Assembly: GCA_034440635.1 (NCBI GenBank)
Contig: JAOTON010000772.1
Location: 516,001-580,000, forward strand
Reading direction: 5' to 3'
From: Lepas anatifera
Lineage: Eukaryota > Arthropoda > Thecostraca > Lepadidae
DNA: 64,000 nt
Below are positions 45,901 through 59,600 of the stretch, one piece after another. The translations under genes and the position numbers were made by a program. The first letter of the stretch is position 1. Each line of letters begins with the position of its first letter. The notes below the pieces were generated by a model, which searched no databases, was not told where the DNA came from, and saw nothing but the letters and a program-made list of their open reading frames with translations.

Positions 45901-48900
45901 ATAGTTGACTGTGGTTAGTTGACAAAATGTTTAATGGCCTGTCTCCTCGAATCCTGTGTACAAAATGGGGGTAATACACTGGGATTATATATTTGGGCAC
46001 AGTCCTTCATCAGAATCAGAGTAATGTAATAGGTCAGACCAGGGTCAGATCACAAATTATTGGCCATAGTGTAGCAAGACTTCGATTGATTATTTGGGTT
46101 TGGGGGCGCGCCAACCAGCAAGACTTCAAATTGAGTTTCATACAAATTGTTTTGTATGAATCGAATTTGTATGAATCGAATATTCATACCAATCGAATTG
46201 AGTGTTTTCAAGCGTTACGCGGGGGTGTCAGAAAGCGTTATATGAGGAGCAGTGAAAATAAAAAGATTGTCACGTATTTTTTTTGAACGGCATCTACCGG
46301 ATGGTCATCAGCTCCGTGGGTAAAATTGAAAGAACTGGCGCTCCTTTCAAACCCGAGGTTTTGTTCCTTATATTTTCCTGGGGAAAATGCAACACTGTGC
46401 GCGTCTTAAGATAACATTTGGGTTTATTGGATGCCGGATCAAAACAACGTCACACTGATGGAGGACTACAAGTTAAATCGAGGCGAAATACCTGGCTAAA
46501 AATCCAGTCTGATGGAAAGCAACATTTGTAGTGCAATCTGGTCTGCCGTGCGTGGCCAAATAAACGATCTACAACATTCTGAGAAGCTGTAAGAAAATTA
46601 GCACGGATGGACAATGACACAAGATTGCTGTTGGCTTTACCGAAAGGCGTGGTAAAAGAATGCAGTAGTATAGTCAGTCCTTAAACCCGAAAACCTGGAG
46701 GCACCTCGACATTGTTTGCTTGCTGTTTTTCAGCCAAACCTGCATCCAGAAACTGGCTAGATGCAGGAGTGACATATACTTAGAAGCCCGGAGTGCCCGC
46801 GGCCAGTTCGAGGTAGCTGACGTCCAACTAGCCCGACCGCAGAAGCGAGGTCTGAAGCAGTCCTGAGTACGACATCACCACAGACGACGGGTGGTGATGG
46901 AGCCAGTGCCAGCTGACCAGGGTGTCCACTTCGGCCCGAGTAGCCATCCTCCGGGCCCAAGGCAAACCGGTGTTTCGGACTCGTTCCCCCACTCGGCTTC
47001 TTGTCTGAGTGGAGCCCCCTCCCCAGAATGCTTCGTGATCCTCGTCAGCCGAGCCAAGGTGACTGGTAGATCAAGTCACAATGTGCACCTGGAATCAGAT
47101 ACAAGCTGGTTTGTCGGCATATGTAGAGAAGCGTTACTGTGAGATATAATGTCTTCTGCCTGATTGCGGTCCTTTACGAGCGCGAGAAAATCTCCTTCGT
47201 GGAGGATGCTCACGATCAGTATGTACACCGGAAGAAAACTCCCCCAGCACACTACCACTACCCATAGTTTAGAGTTGTTAATGTGTTTCATGGAAAGTAA
47301 CGGCGAGAGGGAGCACGTGGTATGCGTTTGAAGCATGTAATCCCCCAGAATTATAACGACAGAGGACAAGGGCGTTTCGCCACGCTCGATGAAGGGATCG
47401 GCTAGCGTTTGTGAGTTGCAGCACGCGTCAATGCTTCCAGTGCTCTGCAATAAAGGCAACAAGGACAAGGGTATGTCTAATACGTGGTCCCAATTTTAAG
47501 TAAATATACAATGTACTCTGTTTGCTGTGAAAGTTTGTCGAAAAAGTAAGGTGGTCCCTTAACTACTACTTAATCACTAAGTTACTAGTATATAATTGCG
47601 GTATTTGAAAACCTTTGTATACTGCAGTTAAGGCGAGGCCTGAAATACAAATGAGAAAAAAGGAGCTTGCGGCTCTCTCCATTCAACAACTCATCTAAAA
47701 ATCTATCAGAATATGATTCATCTAATATTAGATTGTTCCTTTATCGCTCGTGGAGGCGAACTTCTGGTGGAAAATGGGGGCAGCTTTGTTCATTCCCCTC
47801 TCCGGTTTGAACAGGACACTTTAAACGTTATTCCGCCGGATTTTTTTAAAAAGAAATTGGTAGGACATCATTCCCGGGCTGGAATACTGCAAATAATTCA
47901 CCCTTCTTCGCTATTCATTTTTTCTTTAAAATTCTTCTGGGGAGCAAAGAAGGAGATCATTTTGAGGGCACGAAGGGGCACATTGCATTCACAAAAAATG
48001 TCATTTTCGTTATCGGTTCTTTATGTTCCTGTTTTGCGCAATCACCTCAATTGATGTGCCCTAATGGCCGTCAGAGAAGGACACAATAGTTCGTACGGAA
48101 CGCGGACCTGGTGAATTGTTCCGGACTAGAGGGATGCTGGTCCCAGGGGTGAAAAATCCGAAGGCCTTGGGACCATTTGTGGGATGGTGGATAAATAATC
48201 TTCTCTAGTTTACATGCAAAAGGTACTAAGTTTCTCCGAATAATTATCTGGGCCTATCATATCCCTCATGGATACGTCGCTATGGACGCCCGCTCAGTGG
48301 TGGTGCCTCATCAAAGGACTGGCCACTTTTTGGCGCGGAATTGGAGCCCAAGGTCGGGCCGTCGGCGGCAGATGGCAGTGCGCGGCGTTGGCCCGCATTT
48401 CCGCCGGTGTGGCGGGTCGGCGGCGCCCCTGCCGGGCGGCAGCTGCCGACTGCAGCAGGCTACCGTGCCACGCTGGCCCCGCCCCTCCCCTGAGGCAGCG
48501 GGGGCGGGGGACGACCTTGTGACGGCGGCTGGCGTCTGCACGTGCGCCGGCTCATGTGCCGGTGTGTTGGGGGAGCCACGGCGGGGGCGGGGAGCCCGCT
48601 CAGCTGGTGGTGGTGCGCCGGCCGGCGGGGAGACGCGCGCGTCGTCGGGGCGACCCGCCGCCCTGCTTACGGCTAGGACGGTACACATGAGAGTGGCGGG
48701 CCTTGCCATGTAAGTGGTCCTAAGTGGCACTGTTTGCGGGGGTGGAGGGAGGGGGATGACCAAAAGTCACGGGCCATGGGGTGGTCTGGGGGATGTTGAC
48801 TGAAAAGTAACGTGCCATGGTACTGGTCGGCTTTGGCCACGGATGATTTTTTTACTCTTGTGTATTCAGTCGTCTGGTTTTATGTGGAAGGTGGAGCGCC

Positions 48901-51900
48901 CCAGACTAAGGACTGAGGCCGAATGTAAACTAAACATCGGATCTGTGTCCCCGCCTCCCACTGCCAACGTCAGGGCGGCGGAAAGGAATGCCTGTAATGG
49001 GAGGGGTTCGCCCAAAATTAGCGCCTTGACAGCGGAGTCCGCGAAAAATGGCGCCATGACAGGGGAGCCCGATCAACAGTGACGCCATGAGGTGGGGAGG
49101 GGAGGCTGCAAACCCTCCCTAAAAAGGGACGTCACTCACGAACAGCCCCTTATATACAATCGTGTGGTTTATATATTTTTTTGTTGGTGGTTTGTAGCTT
49201 TTTGCTGACTCGTTCATCAATCCATCGATGGTACATTCTTGTTTCGTGCCACCGGCGGCCGGTCGAGGTCTGACTTGAGTCTGAAGGTTCTCTGATCCAA
49301 CTCGACACGGACATAAGTTTGAATATGTAGTGATTAATTACCTTGATATGTGCTCTGTGTGTCTTACCTTTTGTGAAAGCTTGAAGATCAGGGAAATCTT
49401 TCCCTAGGTTATATTGCAATTGCGTGCGCTAATAGACGAAAAGAAGGCCTTTGTCATTTTACCCGAATTAGGAGAGTTTGTTTTGAAAAAGTGTCCCGCG
49501 CATTTCTACATGAAAACTTGAACCTATGGTCCGGTGACTTGAAGCTTCCTGTATTTTTGTTTTACAGGTGAAAGGCATGACATTTCGTGTTTTCAAGGGA
49601 AGTGTGTGTGCGAAATGTTTTGCAGGTCGTATTTCTACATGAAAACTTGAACGTATGGTCCAATTACTTGAAGCTGCCTGTTTTCTTTCGTTTTGGAAGT
49701 GAGAAGTAGAACGCTTGGGAAGGTTGGCTTACCGGCATGGGCATGGTGCCTTACCGGCATGGGCATAGTGCCTTACCGGCCGGCCGGACGAACCTGCGCA
49801 AAATCGGCTCCTACGCAGGTCATGCCCGGTTCTACACCGACGGCTCTAAGTCTGCCGGCCGTGCTGGAAGCGCCTTTATAGGGGAGGGACTGAGTCAGGG
49901 TTTTAGCCTACCAGCGGCTGTTTCTGTTTTTACCACAGAACTATATGCCATTCTCCGGGTTTTAAGACACATCAGGTGTTCTCAAGAAGATCGTTGTCTT
50001 ATCATAACGGACTCTGCTAGCTCCCTGACAGCACTCCAATCTCATCACCCACAGCAAAACTGGCTTATACCGTCTATAAGAAGGCTTCTGACAGCGACCT
50101 CCGCCAGAGGCACTGATGTGCGCTTTCTTTTGGTGCCGAGCCATATTGGAATTTCAGGAAATGAAAAAGTCGATAGGATTGCGAAAGAGGCGTCCGTACT
50201 ACCCCCTTCGCGACAGTTTAGGATCCCGGCTTCAGACCTCAAAGCATCGTTCAGAACACTACAGGGCGCCGAATGGCAGACAAGGTGGGCTGCAGAGCCC
50301 GAATGCTTTCTGAAACGTCTGCGTACTTCCATTGAGAAATGGGAATCAAGCAACAGAAAAAGCAGAAGAGAGGAGGTGGCCCTCTCTAGACTCCGCATCG
50401 GGCACTGCTATGCTACTCATGCCTACCACCTGAATAACTCTGCTCCCAACCTTTGTTTACATTGTGGCAACCGTCTTACTGTTCAACATGTTTTATCCGA
50501 GGTAGACTGCTGTGACAATCTCAAAAGGCAAATGCGTCGTTTCTTCCCACCGGTCTCTTTGGAGCGGTGTCTGGGAAACGATCCCGTCATAGACATCAGA
50601 CACATTTTATCATACCTGAAAGAAATAAAGTTTGACATCGTTTATAGCCCTCATAGCGCTTTTTAGTGGTTACACCTACGGCATAGACAACTCTTAGCTA
50701 ACCAAGATATTTTTGAACTAACCTAACCTGACAATGCCGGGCACACATAGCCAAAGAAGTTGACGTGCCCTAAAACACCAATCATCATCAACTGAACATG
50801 CAACAGGCGGGGTCACGGTCCTGCGCCCGATGGTGGCACAATTTACAACTCAGCTGTCCATCGCTCCCTCCAGATAACTAGCAATAGTGTGTTTAGTGTT
50901 CAAGCTGTCCAACGGTCATCCCTGCCTTTTTGTTCACATTCGTCTCTGTGTTTGGATGGGACTGACGTGGCTGCTGCCGTGTGGCTCGGTAGGTACCTGG
51001 ACCACTATGAGAAGGTGCACTTCCACGGCGAGGAGGTGTACGCACGGCACGAGGAGGAGATGATCATGCACGACACCACCTCGCGCTCGTCGCGTCGTCA
51101 CAACATCCGCGCCCTCAACGCCGTCGCCATGTCCTACAACACCGGACAGCACGTGGTCTCAGGTAGGAGTTGGGCACGGTGCCAGCGGCAGACCGTGCGA
51201 GAGGGCTGGTGGGTGGAGCGCCGGATTGACTGAAGCTCACCGGCTTTCTTTTAGTTCAGGCTGTAGGTTCCTTATCAGTGGTGTCTGGAGTGATGCTGCG
51301 GGTACCGAAACGATTTGGCAGTGTCGTTCAGCTTGTATATTTTCTAAAATGCGTGAAAAAGACATCATTGAAACCATTCAGTGGCCTTCCCTTCTATAAC
51401 CTTTGCCCTATTTCAAGCTTCCCTTTTTCCTGTATCTAAAGTTTGTTTCAAACCGTCCTTCGGGCTTTGCCGACGATGACGATGACGATGACGAGTTGCC
51501 TCGCCGTTTTCAGACAAAACGTTCTGCAATTGAGGGATGAGGGGGAGGGGGGTGCGTTACTCAGTTGATATAACGTCTGCCTCATGAATCACAGGTCCCC
51601 CCCCCGAGTTGCAAGGCCAATCCGTTTTTCTTTGCAGTCTTGATCTCGCCATAAATTTTGTATATTTATCGGTAGCTTGCAACTGCATATGGCTCACTTT
51701 CTGTGTAATCGCTCACGAAGTATCCTTGCCCTTTCGATTTTCTTGGAATTTGGTAGATGTATGTATCCTTTAGGGCTATGCGCATTCGTGTTCTTTGGGC
51801 CCTGGGTGACCTTCTGGGCATTCCTACAGGCCTCTCAGTTTTGTGAACATACAAAAGTCAAGTGGCCTTGAATTTGTGCTTAAATAGTTCCAGTGAGATA

Positions 51901-53599
51901 AGATATACAGCTTGTTTGGCTCTCTTCCTAAGGGATGAATTATTTGGCTGTCTTCACGAACCCACACCGAGCAGCAGTTCCTGCTTTGACACGCCCCACT
52001 GGGATATTTCACCCCCCCCCATCTATCTCGGCTCCTAACAGAGCTAGATCAAATTTTGGTCCTCATTCCAAAGCTTTTGATGATGAATCGAAGTACCACT
52101 AGTCGTTCATAGAAAAGTTGTTCTGTGTTCATGCTAGGTTTCTTACGTTCAGTTGGACCATGGAAGTCTTGCCACACATCGCCTCGTACACGATGCACCA
52201 TTTTCGAGGGCAGAGATCCGCTAGGATGGGTGTTGCACGCCACGCTGGGTCCGCCGGTGCACCAGTCGCCGCATTCCACTGCGGTCGGTCCGTTTCCGGC
52301 GCTGTCCTGCACCTTCGGATCGGTACAAGGACGGCCTAACAGGAACGTTCAGCAGTTGTTTGTACGTGTTTTAGTGGTGCGATAAATGCTGCTGTTTGTG
52401 GGGGGTATTGTGGCCGCTTGAGAATGGATTGCCCGTTAGGTTAACCCGCGCCGGTACGGAGCTCCGTGCCACCTTCGCCGGTACCATCGGAATCCACCGT
52501 TGGAATAAATGCCGATTGAATGGTGTATCTTATGACCTTGTCGACCAAATTCTAAAATTGACCGGACAAAGTCAGTTCAGGGTTACCATGGCCATAATGC
52601 ATATTATTCGAACCACAGCAGCAAGCCATACACGATGAGGTGCAAATAAGCGCTCTATTTCCATTCTGTGAAGTTATCGAACTTAAACCAATCTCTCCAT
52701 GAATTTCCAATGGAGAGGTCATGACCGTGACTTGACCCCAGTTCATTGATATACAAATCTCTTTGCCAAACATCGTTTGTCTCAGCTACCCTATTATGTG
52801 ATGTGAATGTTAGACCATAGTGTAAGTCTGCTCTTACTGCTGCATTTCCTAAACATTTTTATGCTAGGCCATTTTACCCGGACCGGTGACCTAACTTGAT
52901 ATGACTTGAACCTAAAATTTTGTCAGAAGCCGCGAAAAGACCATAGTAAAACCAAGTACGACGGTGCTGCTGCCGCCATTTTTTGCAATCTGCGTAAATC
53001 CTTAGCAGGGGGAGTTGTTACCTACCCCCCCCCGTACCGGCGAGTGGCACTGGTGCTGAACTATATCCCATCCCAAACCATGCTTCAAAATAGTTGGATG
53101 TTGGTACCGACTGTCTCGCCATCGAGTCGGCACTGCCTGACACCGGAGTGTTGCACTTGTTGGTACCCGGTCCACACCCGGCCTGTTCCGACAGAGACGC
53201 TGCGGAGTTCGCTGAACATGGCGGAGCCGCGGCGGCCCTCCGAGTACGACCGGCTGGTGCTGTCGCTGCTCAGCCCGCTGCCCAACGAGCAGGACTTCGC
53301 CATCAACCTGTGCACCCTGCTGAGTAACGAGGGCAAGCACGAGCTGCAGCTGAGCCGACACCCGCGGCTGCTGGGCGCCCTGCTGGCGCACGCCGGCGTC
53401 TTCACTGACGGTACGGCAAACGGTGGGCCTCTGGGATGAACCCGGAGGTCACGCGTTGAGAGAGCCCAACAGCAGCCATAGAGAGGTTATTTTAAAGGCA
53501 TTATATTTGTTGTCTTTGCGGTTCTAATGATATGCATTTTATATAATTTGACCTGGACCTGACTCAGGTAGGTCAAATATTTGATTTCACCTGAAGGTC

Positions 53600-53648
<49 letters not shown>

Positions 53649-56600
53649 TTCGATTTGGCTTCTGCGAGGATTCATATAGTTCAAATCGTTTTGCTCTAGC
53701 TTTTACTTTTCAGTGTAATGACCGAAAACCTTCCTTGATAGTGTTATCTCCATTACGGCATGTTTTGACCTCTAGTTACCTTAATTGTGACTTGAAAAAC
53801 TGGTCCAAATGTTTTCGATGGAGAAGTAGCTTCCCAACGCCTTTACCGTTTTTCGCTACCTAGCGTGGTTCTCGAGATCTTAGGGGCGGCTCAAAGCGAA
53901 GGTGCCTTGACACAGAACGCCTTATAAAAAGCCCTATAACTAACTAACTAACTCATCCTTTTGTTTCTTTTTAGATCCTGTTTAGAATATGTATCGTGTG
54001 CAGCCATATTTTTATAGGTGCTGCTGCCTTGTACCTAAAACTATCCCATCAAGAGACCTTTCGTCAGTATTCGGAGTTCATTATTTTACTCACTATCTTC
54101 ACTGGGTGTGCATTTCTACTAGACTTTTTCATGATCAGGTGTACGACGTCCATTCTCCTATACCATGACTCTCGCCTGGTGCTAACCTCGGCGTGTCCGG
54201 GCAGGCTACACGCAGCGGTACATGCTGGAGAACTATTTGCGCACCAAGCGGCAGAACCTGGTGGCGTTCTGGCGCGACAGTCTGTCCGAGAAGAAACTGC
54301 TGCGCCTGCTGTCGGTCAGCTACGCCGCCGAGCGGCGGCCGCAGACCGGCTGCGGCGCCGGCGCGCGCGACGCCGGCCTCCTCTTCTCGCCGGCGCGCGC
54401 TGAGCTACACCAGCTGTCGGACAGCGAGGACGACGAGGACTCGGACGCCGCGCTGGACGCCGAGGTGGCGGCGCTGTCGCTGCCGGCTGCAGCCGAGGTC
54501 GGCGGCAGCGGCGGCGGCTCCGACGACGAGCTTTTCTGCCTGGGCACGCAGCTGGGCGTGTTGGAGCGCACTGGTCACCGGGTGCTGCAGGTGGCCCAGG
54601 TGCTGCGCAGCCTCAGCTTCGAGCCGGAGAACGCGGCGGTGATGGCGGCCAGCGCGGCGTGCCTGCGCTTCCTGTTGCTCTGCGCCCACTGCCGCTGGGG
54701 CAGCCTGAGCAGCAGCGCCCGCGACACGCTGGGCAACATCGCCGGCGACGTGGTGCTGCGTGACGCGGCCTCGGACCGGCTCGGCCGCCTGCTGGTGCAC
54801 TATGTGGGCCGCGGAGTGCAGCATGCCGACAGATCGGTGGTGCTCGCCAGTCTGGAGGTGCTCAACAAGCTGTCGCAGAACGAGCGCAACGAGGAGCCGC
54901 TGGCGGCGGCGCTGGACGCCCGGCTGCTGCAGACGGTGTGCACCTACCTGTCGCTGCACGATATCCTGCTGCTCATCAGCAGCCTGGAGTGTCTGCTGGG
55001 CCTGACCTCGCTGGGCGAGGACACGTGCCGGGCGGTGGCCCGCGCGCCCGGCGCTGTCAGCTCCCTCATCTCACTCGTCACCGTCGAGGTAAGACTTAAA
55101 GCTACAGCTATATTGGCTGGCAGTCCTGAAACCCCTCCATCCAGAGCGGGACTCATTTTTGTACCTACTTTGGAATCAGCCCCTCCCTGATGTTTGTACA
55201 CTCATGGTGTTCCGGTACATCATTACTCAGTTCTCGATGGTTTAGCCGGTGGTGGTCCGGTGGTTGGCTCGATGGTCCGGGTGATGAGCGTGAACGGATA
55301 TCTGACGGCTGACCCGGCGGCGCGTCGGTCCCGGCCACCGCCGCCGACGCGTCTGTCCCGGTTGACAACATCGCCTCTGACGGACCGTGGACTGGGCCCC
55401 TGGTTGCAGGGGAGAGATTGGGGTACTGAACCGGCCTGCTTTTGCTACTGCAGACGGGTCGGTGTGGAGTAACTAATTAAGCTAACAGGAGAAGCTAGAG
55501 CTGGATTCTGGGAAGGTGGACACGATTTAGTGTTCTAGATAGTAAACTGTGTACGATTAGACCACCGTGTTGGTTCAGGGCGTTGAGCAGAGTTGTTAGA
55601 GTCCGTGCGTGAGCCGTGTTCGGCGTCTGTGCCCGCAGGCGCAAAGCTACGGGCCGCGGGCCTGCATCCTGATGAAGGTGATGCAGACTCCGTGTCTGAC
55701 GGCCGTCACCGCAGCCACCACCACCGCCACTGCCACCGCCACCTCCACTGCCACCGCTGCCGCGACGGCCACAGCCACCTCCACAGCCTCCACCACAGTG
55801 ACCACTCAGGCGGCGGCGTCGCCGGCGGCGCAGCAGACACCCTGCCCAGCGCCGGCGCCGCAGCCGCCGGCCACGCCCAAGCCTCCGCCGCCGCTCAGTC
55901 AGCCGCCCAACCCGGGCCACCCGGCGGCGGCAGCCACGCCGCCGCTGCCGCCGCGGCCCGTCACGCCGCAGCGGCTGCCGCAGCAGCCGGCCGCGCCTGC
56001 TGCCGCCGCTGCTACCGTGCAGCAGGCGCGGCCGTCGCTGCAGCAGCAGCCGCCGCCCACTGTGGTGCGACAGGTGCCGATGCCCATCATCCAGCCCGGC
56101 GTCAACCTGGGCACTAGTGAGTATCGCCCCAGCGCCAGGCCGGACGAGGGCGTAACTAAAACGTGCTGCTCATGGGTGGGAGGCGTTTCTGACACATGGG
56201 GAGTGGTTGGAGCAGGGGCGTAGCCAGGATATCGCTCAGGGAGGGGCGGCACCCCGAAAAGGGCCCCTGCGACAGCACCAAAAGGGCCCTGATGGGTAAA
56301 AGGGCCCTCCTTGTTACAGAATAGAGTTCTGAAGAGGGCTTAGGAGGGCCCTGACTGGTATAAAATGCCAAATTTGGCCACAGAGCATGGTGCGGGCGAG
56401 CCGCGCGAAGCGCGGCTCGTGTTCTCACGGCGCCCTTCGGGCCCCTCAGGGAGGGGCGGCTGTCCCTGCCGCCCCCCTTGGCTACGCCCCTGGGTTGGAG
56501 TTAGTTGGGAGTTGTGTGTATCAGGCTTGCCAGCGTGGATCGGTGCCGGCGGCTGGTATGGAGGTACTTAGGGGAGGTCGATATCCTCTAATGCTGGTAT

Positions 56601-59600
56601 TTCGTTCCTACCGTTTTTTTTGTATTGCTCATACTGCACTGCATTAGACGTTGCTGCCTCATCACATATACTGGCGGGGTCTTCCTACATGGTCATTTAA
56701 AGTTCACGTGCCCATAAACAGGTTGCCTTTCACTGAGCCCGGGTCAAGGAAGGACACTCCCTTGCCGTTTTTGCAACCCATAAATATTTTAAACTGTAAA
56801 CATTCAATTTGAATGAAATTTCAGCTTTCGCTTGAACACTGCCTGAGATTTGTCGTTTTCCGTCCGAGTTAGCTTATTCAAAACATGGGCAGTAAAGTCG
56901 ACAGAACGCCCTCGCGCTGACTCGGCCCTCAAACGACGAGGCGAGGCGTCGCAGTCGTTTCTGCCGCCTGATGCCGGGTGGTGGGCACCTCTCGCGAGCT
57001 GTCGTCGTCGGGCGGTCAGAGTTGGCTCACTCACACCCTGACACGCCTCAGTCACACAGCGAGCGGCACGCGGTCATCCGGACAGCCATCCCAGAGAACG
57101 AATCAGCAGTAGAACTAGCTGCTGCACCAGTGTGCGGGCGGCTCTGTCTAGTCCATGGGAGAGCAGTGCGGGCTCGGGTCTGACGTATGCACCGTCCGGC
57201 AGAGACGTCTGCCCTGGGCACGCCCACCGAGAACGGCCTGTGGACGGTCAAGTGGCTGCAGACGGTGTGCGAGCTGTCGGGCGGCCAGAGCATCGAGCAG
57301 GGCGTGCTCTACAAACAGTACACCGCCTCGGCCGCCGCCCAGCACTGGAAGGGCGTGCTGACGCAGGCCGAGTTCGCCAACTGCGTCAAGTGAGTGGCGT
57401 CGCTCCCGGGTAGGCCGTCACGACGCTGGTATACGGCTTAAATACTTGCTCGGATCTGGGAAGTTGCTCGTCTTGAGTTACCCTAATTGCTTGGTTATCT
57501 TAATCAAATGATTATCAATACCCAGTGATCCATTAGAAATGGTATAACTTAGTTGTACCATTGCTTCAATATTGTCTTTCTTTGCTTGAAGTTTCTGCTT
57601 CGAAACGTTACGAATTGTCTCCCACCAGCTCATTTGTCCTGCTGGGGTGTGTGTAGAAGGTGACCGATCGGCGCCGCCGCCAAACAGACCGTAACGGACA
57701 CGCCCGTCTCAGGTCTGTGTTCGGCTCTGGGGTGACCGCCGTCGCCAAACGGCTGCCCCACGGCCAGACCGAATACCACTTCGAGGGCCTGCGGTCCAAG
57801 CTGCAGATCGTCACCACGGTGGTACAGCAGCAACAGCAGCAGCCGCGGCCGGCGGCGCCGCTCACCTCTTCGATCCTGAAGGCCCAGCTCTCGGCGCCAC
57901 CTCGGCCACACACGGAGCCGGCGCCGCCGCAGCCGCCGCAGCCGCCGCCGCCAGCGCCGGCGCCCACTGTCACCACGCAGGTGGGTCGCCTCAGCACGGC
58001 GCTCTGACCCCAGACCCTCCCCAGGCCGGCTGTATAAAGGCTGCGGACGGGGAGGCTGCTGCGCCGCCTGGGGGTGGGTGTTAGCACGCCGGGGGGCTGC
58101 TGGTAGCCGGCAACGGTATCGGGTGGTAACGCGCGCACTGCAGCGGCCTGCCTCATCTCTAGTGTTATGTTCACTTGGTTGTGTACAGTTTGACCTGTTT
58201 GAATGCCGTTATCAGGACAGGCGGTGCGGTCGGGGGTTTGGGAGCCACTGGCGCGGGCTGCGGGTTGCCGGCTGCTGACGCTGTGTGGGGTGGTGCAGCA
58301 GGCAGCGGCGGCGGCACCGGCGGCCAGTCCGCACCTGTCGCAGGCTCTGATGGGCTCGCCGCCGCGGCTGCCGCGCCCGGCCGAGCCCTCCGCCTCCAGC
58401 TCGCTCATCAAGTCTCTTCTGGCCAACAAGGTGTCGGCTGCGGCGCCGTCCGCGGCCCCGGCGTCACCGGCCGCTGTCGCCGGCGGCCTCAGTCCCAGCT
58501 GCTTTACCACGCCGCAGGCCCAGGTCTGTCCCCTCCCCCACTCCCCACCCCCCACCGGGAACTCTTCTGCCGCTCTGTACTGGATAAGCAGCAGACATTT
58601 GGCCGCCACGCGGTGCTGAGATCCTTCAGCGGGCCTCGGAACTGGCTTCTGGGCAGCGCACGCACGTGGGCTTCATCGGATGCCGGCGGGGCTTTAGCTA
58701 CCCAGAGTTGGTTCATGCAAATTGCTGATTTTCCACATAGCTTCAAACTCGGCCTCACACCGCTGCTTGGACACCCTACTCACACGTAACAGTCAGACTC
58801 TGAGTTATACTCACATCTGTTCTGCTGTTTCTATACATTTTAAGTAAGGTTTTTTTAATTGGGCATGAATTTCGGATATCATGATTTTAAGTAAGCATTG
58901 AAAAGAATGCGACATGCAGGAGAAAGGTACATTTCATGTCCGGAATGAATTTCAACTTCAAAATGAATATCTTATACATTTGCTCTGGGAGTTCGGTGGA
59001 TATAAAATGTATCACGGGAACAACAATTTTTGAACGGTAATAGAAACACAAGTTGCTGTTGATACATTTGCATAGAATACAGCACTTCACGCGTGAAATC
59101 TACATCCCTCTCGCACCTGTGGTGTCCGTTCCCGCTATTCCTTTCCCTACTTTCTGCTGGCCTGCATAGATCGTGCTTACTTCTGAACAGTGGCGGCTGC
59201 TGCCTTTTCTGTACGCATTTCTCCGCTCAGAAGTACTCTGTTGGATATCAAAGCGCATTTTTCTTAAGCCTTGGACCCATTTAACATAACTTCTGCCCAC
59301 CGCTGGCTTCTGCGCCTCTGGTTTTTCTGCAAATCTAAAGGCGCGGCAGCGTCGAAGAAGAAAGCCATCTCTTATGCACACGCACGGGTTATGCGGTCTC
59401 CACCTATCAACTGACCTTCTAGATGCCAATAGGTTTCATGGTTATCCTGCGTGAGATGCAGAACTAAGCACAGCGGCACAGTCGTTCACTTCTCTCCTGT
59501 CAGTGAGCCGTATCCAGTAGAGGCGACTCTCTCGCTATGCCAGGGTACAATCCGGTACCTCAGTCTCCCCCTGTGAGGGGCGGCGCCGGTTTCTCCCCGG

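Noticed and set aside
51555..51610. tRNA-like segment with ACTCAGTTGATATAACG
   Set aside because: It has A-box-like character only, then a poly-C run. There is no B box or fold.
54405..54959. 184-codon minus-strand frame opposite ARID2 exon 6
   Set aside because: Antisense shadow of a conserved coding exon.
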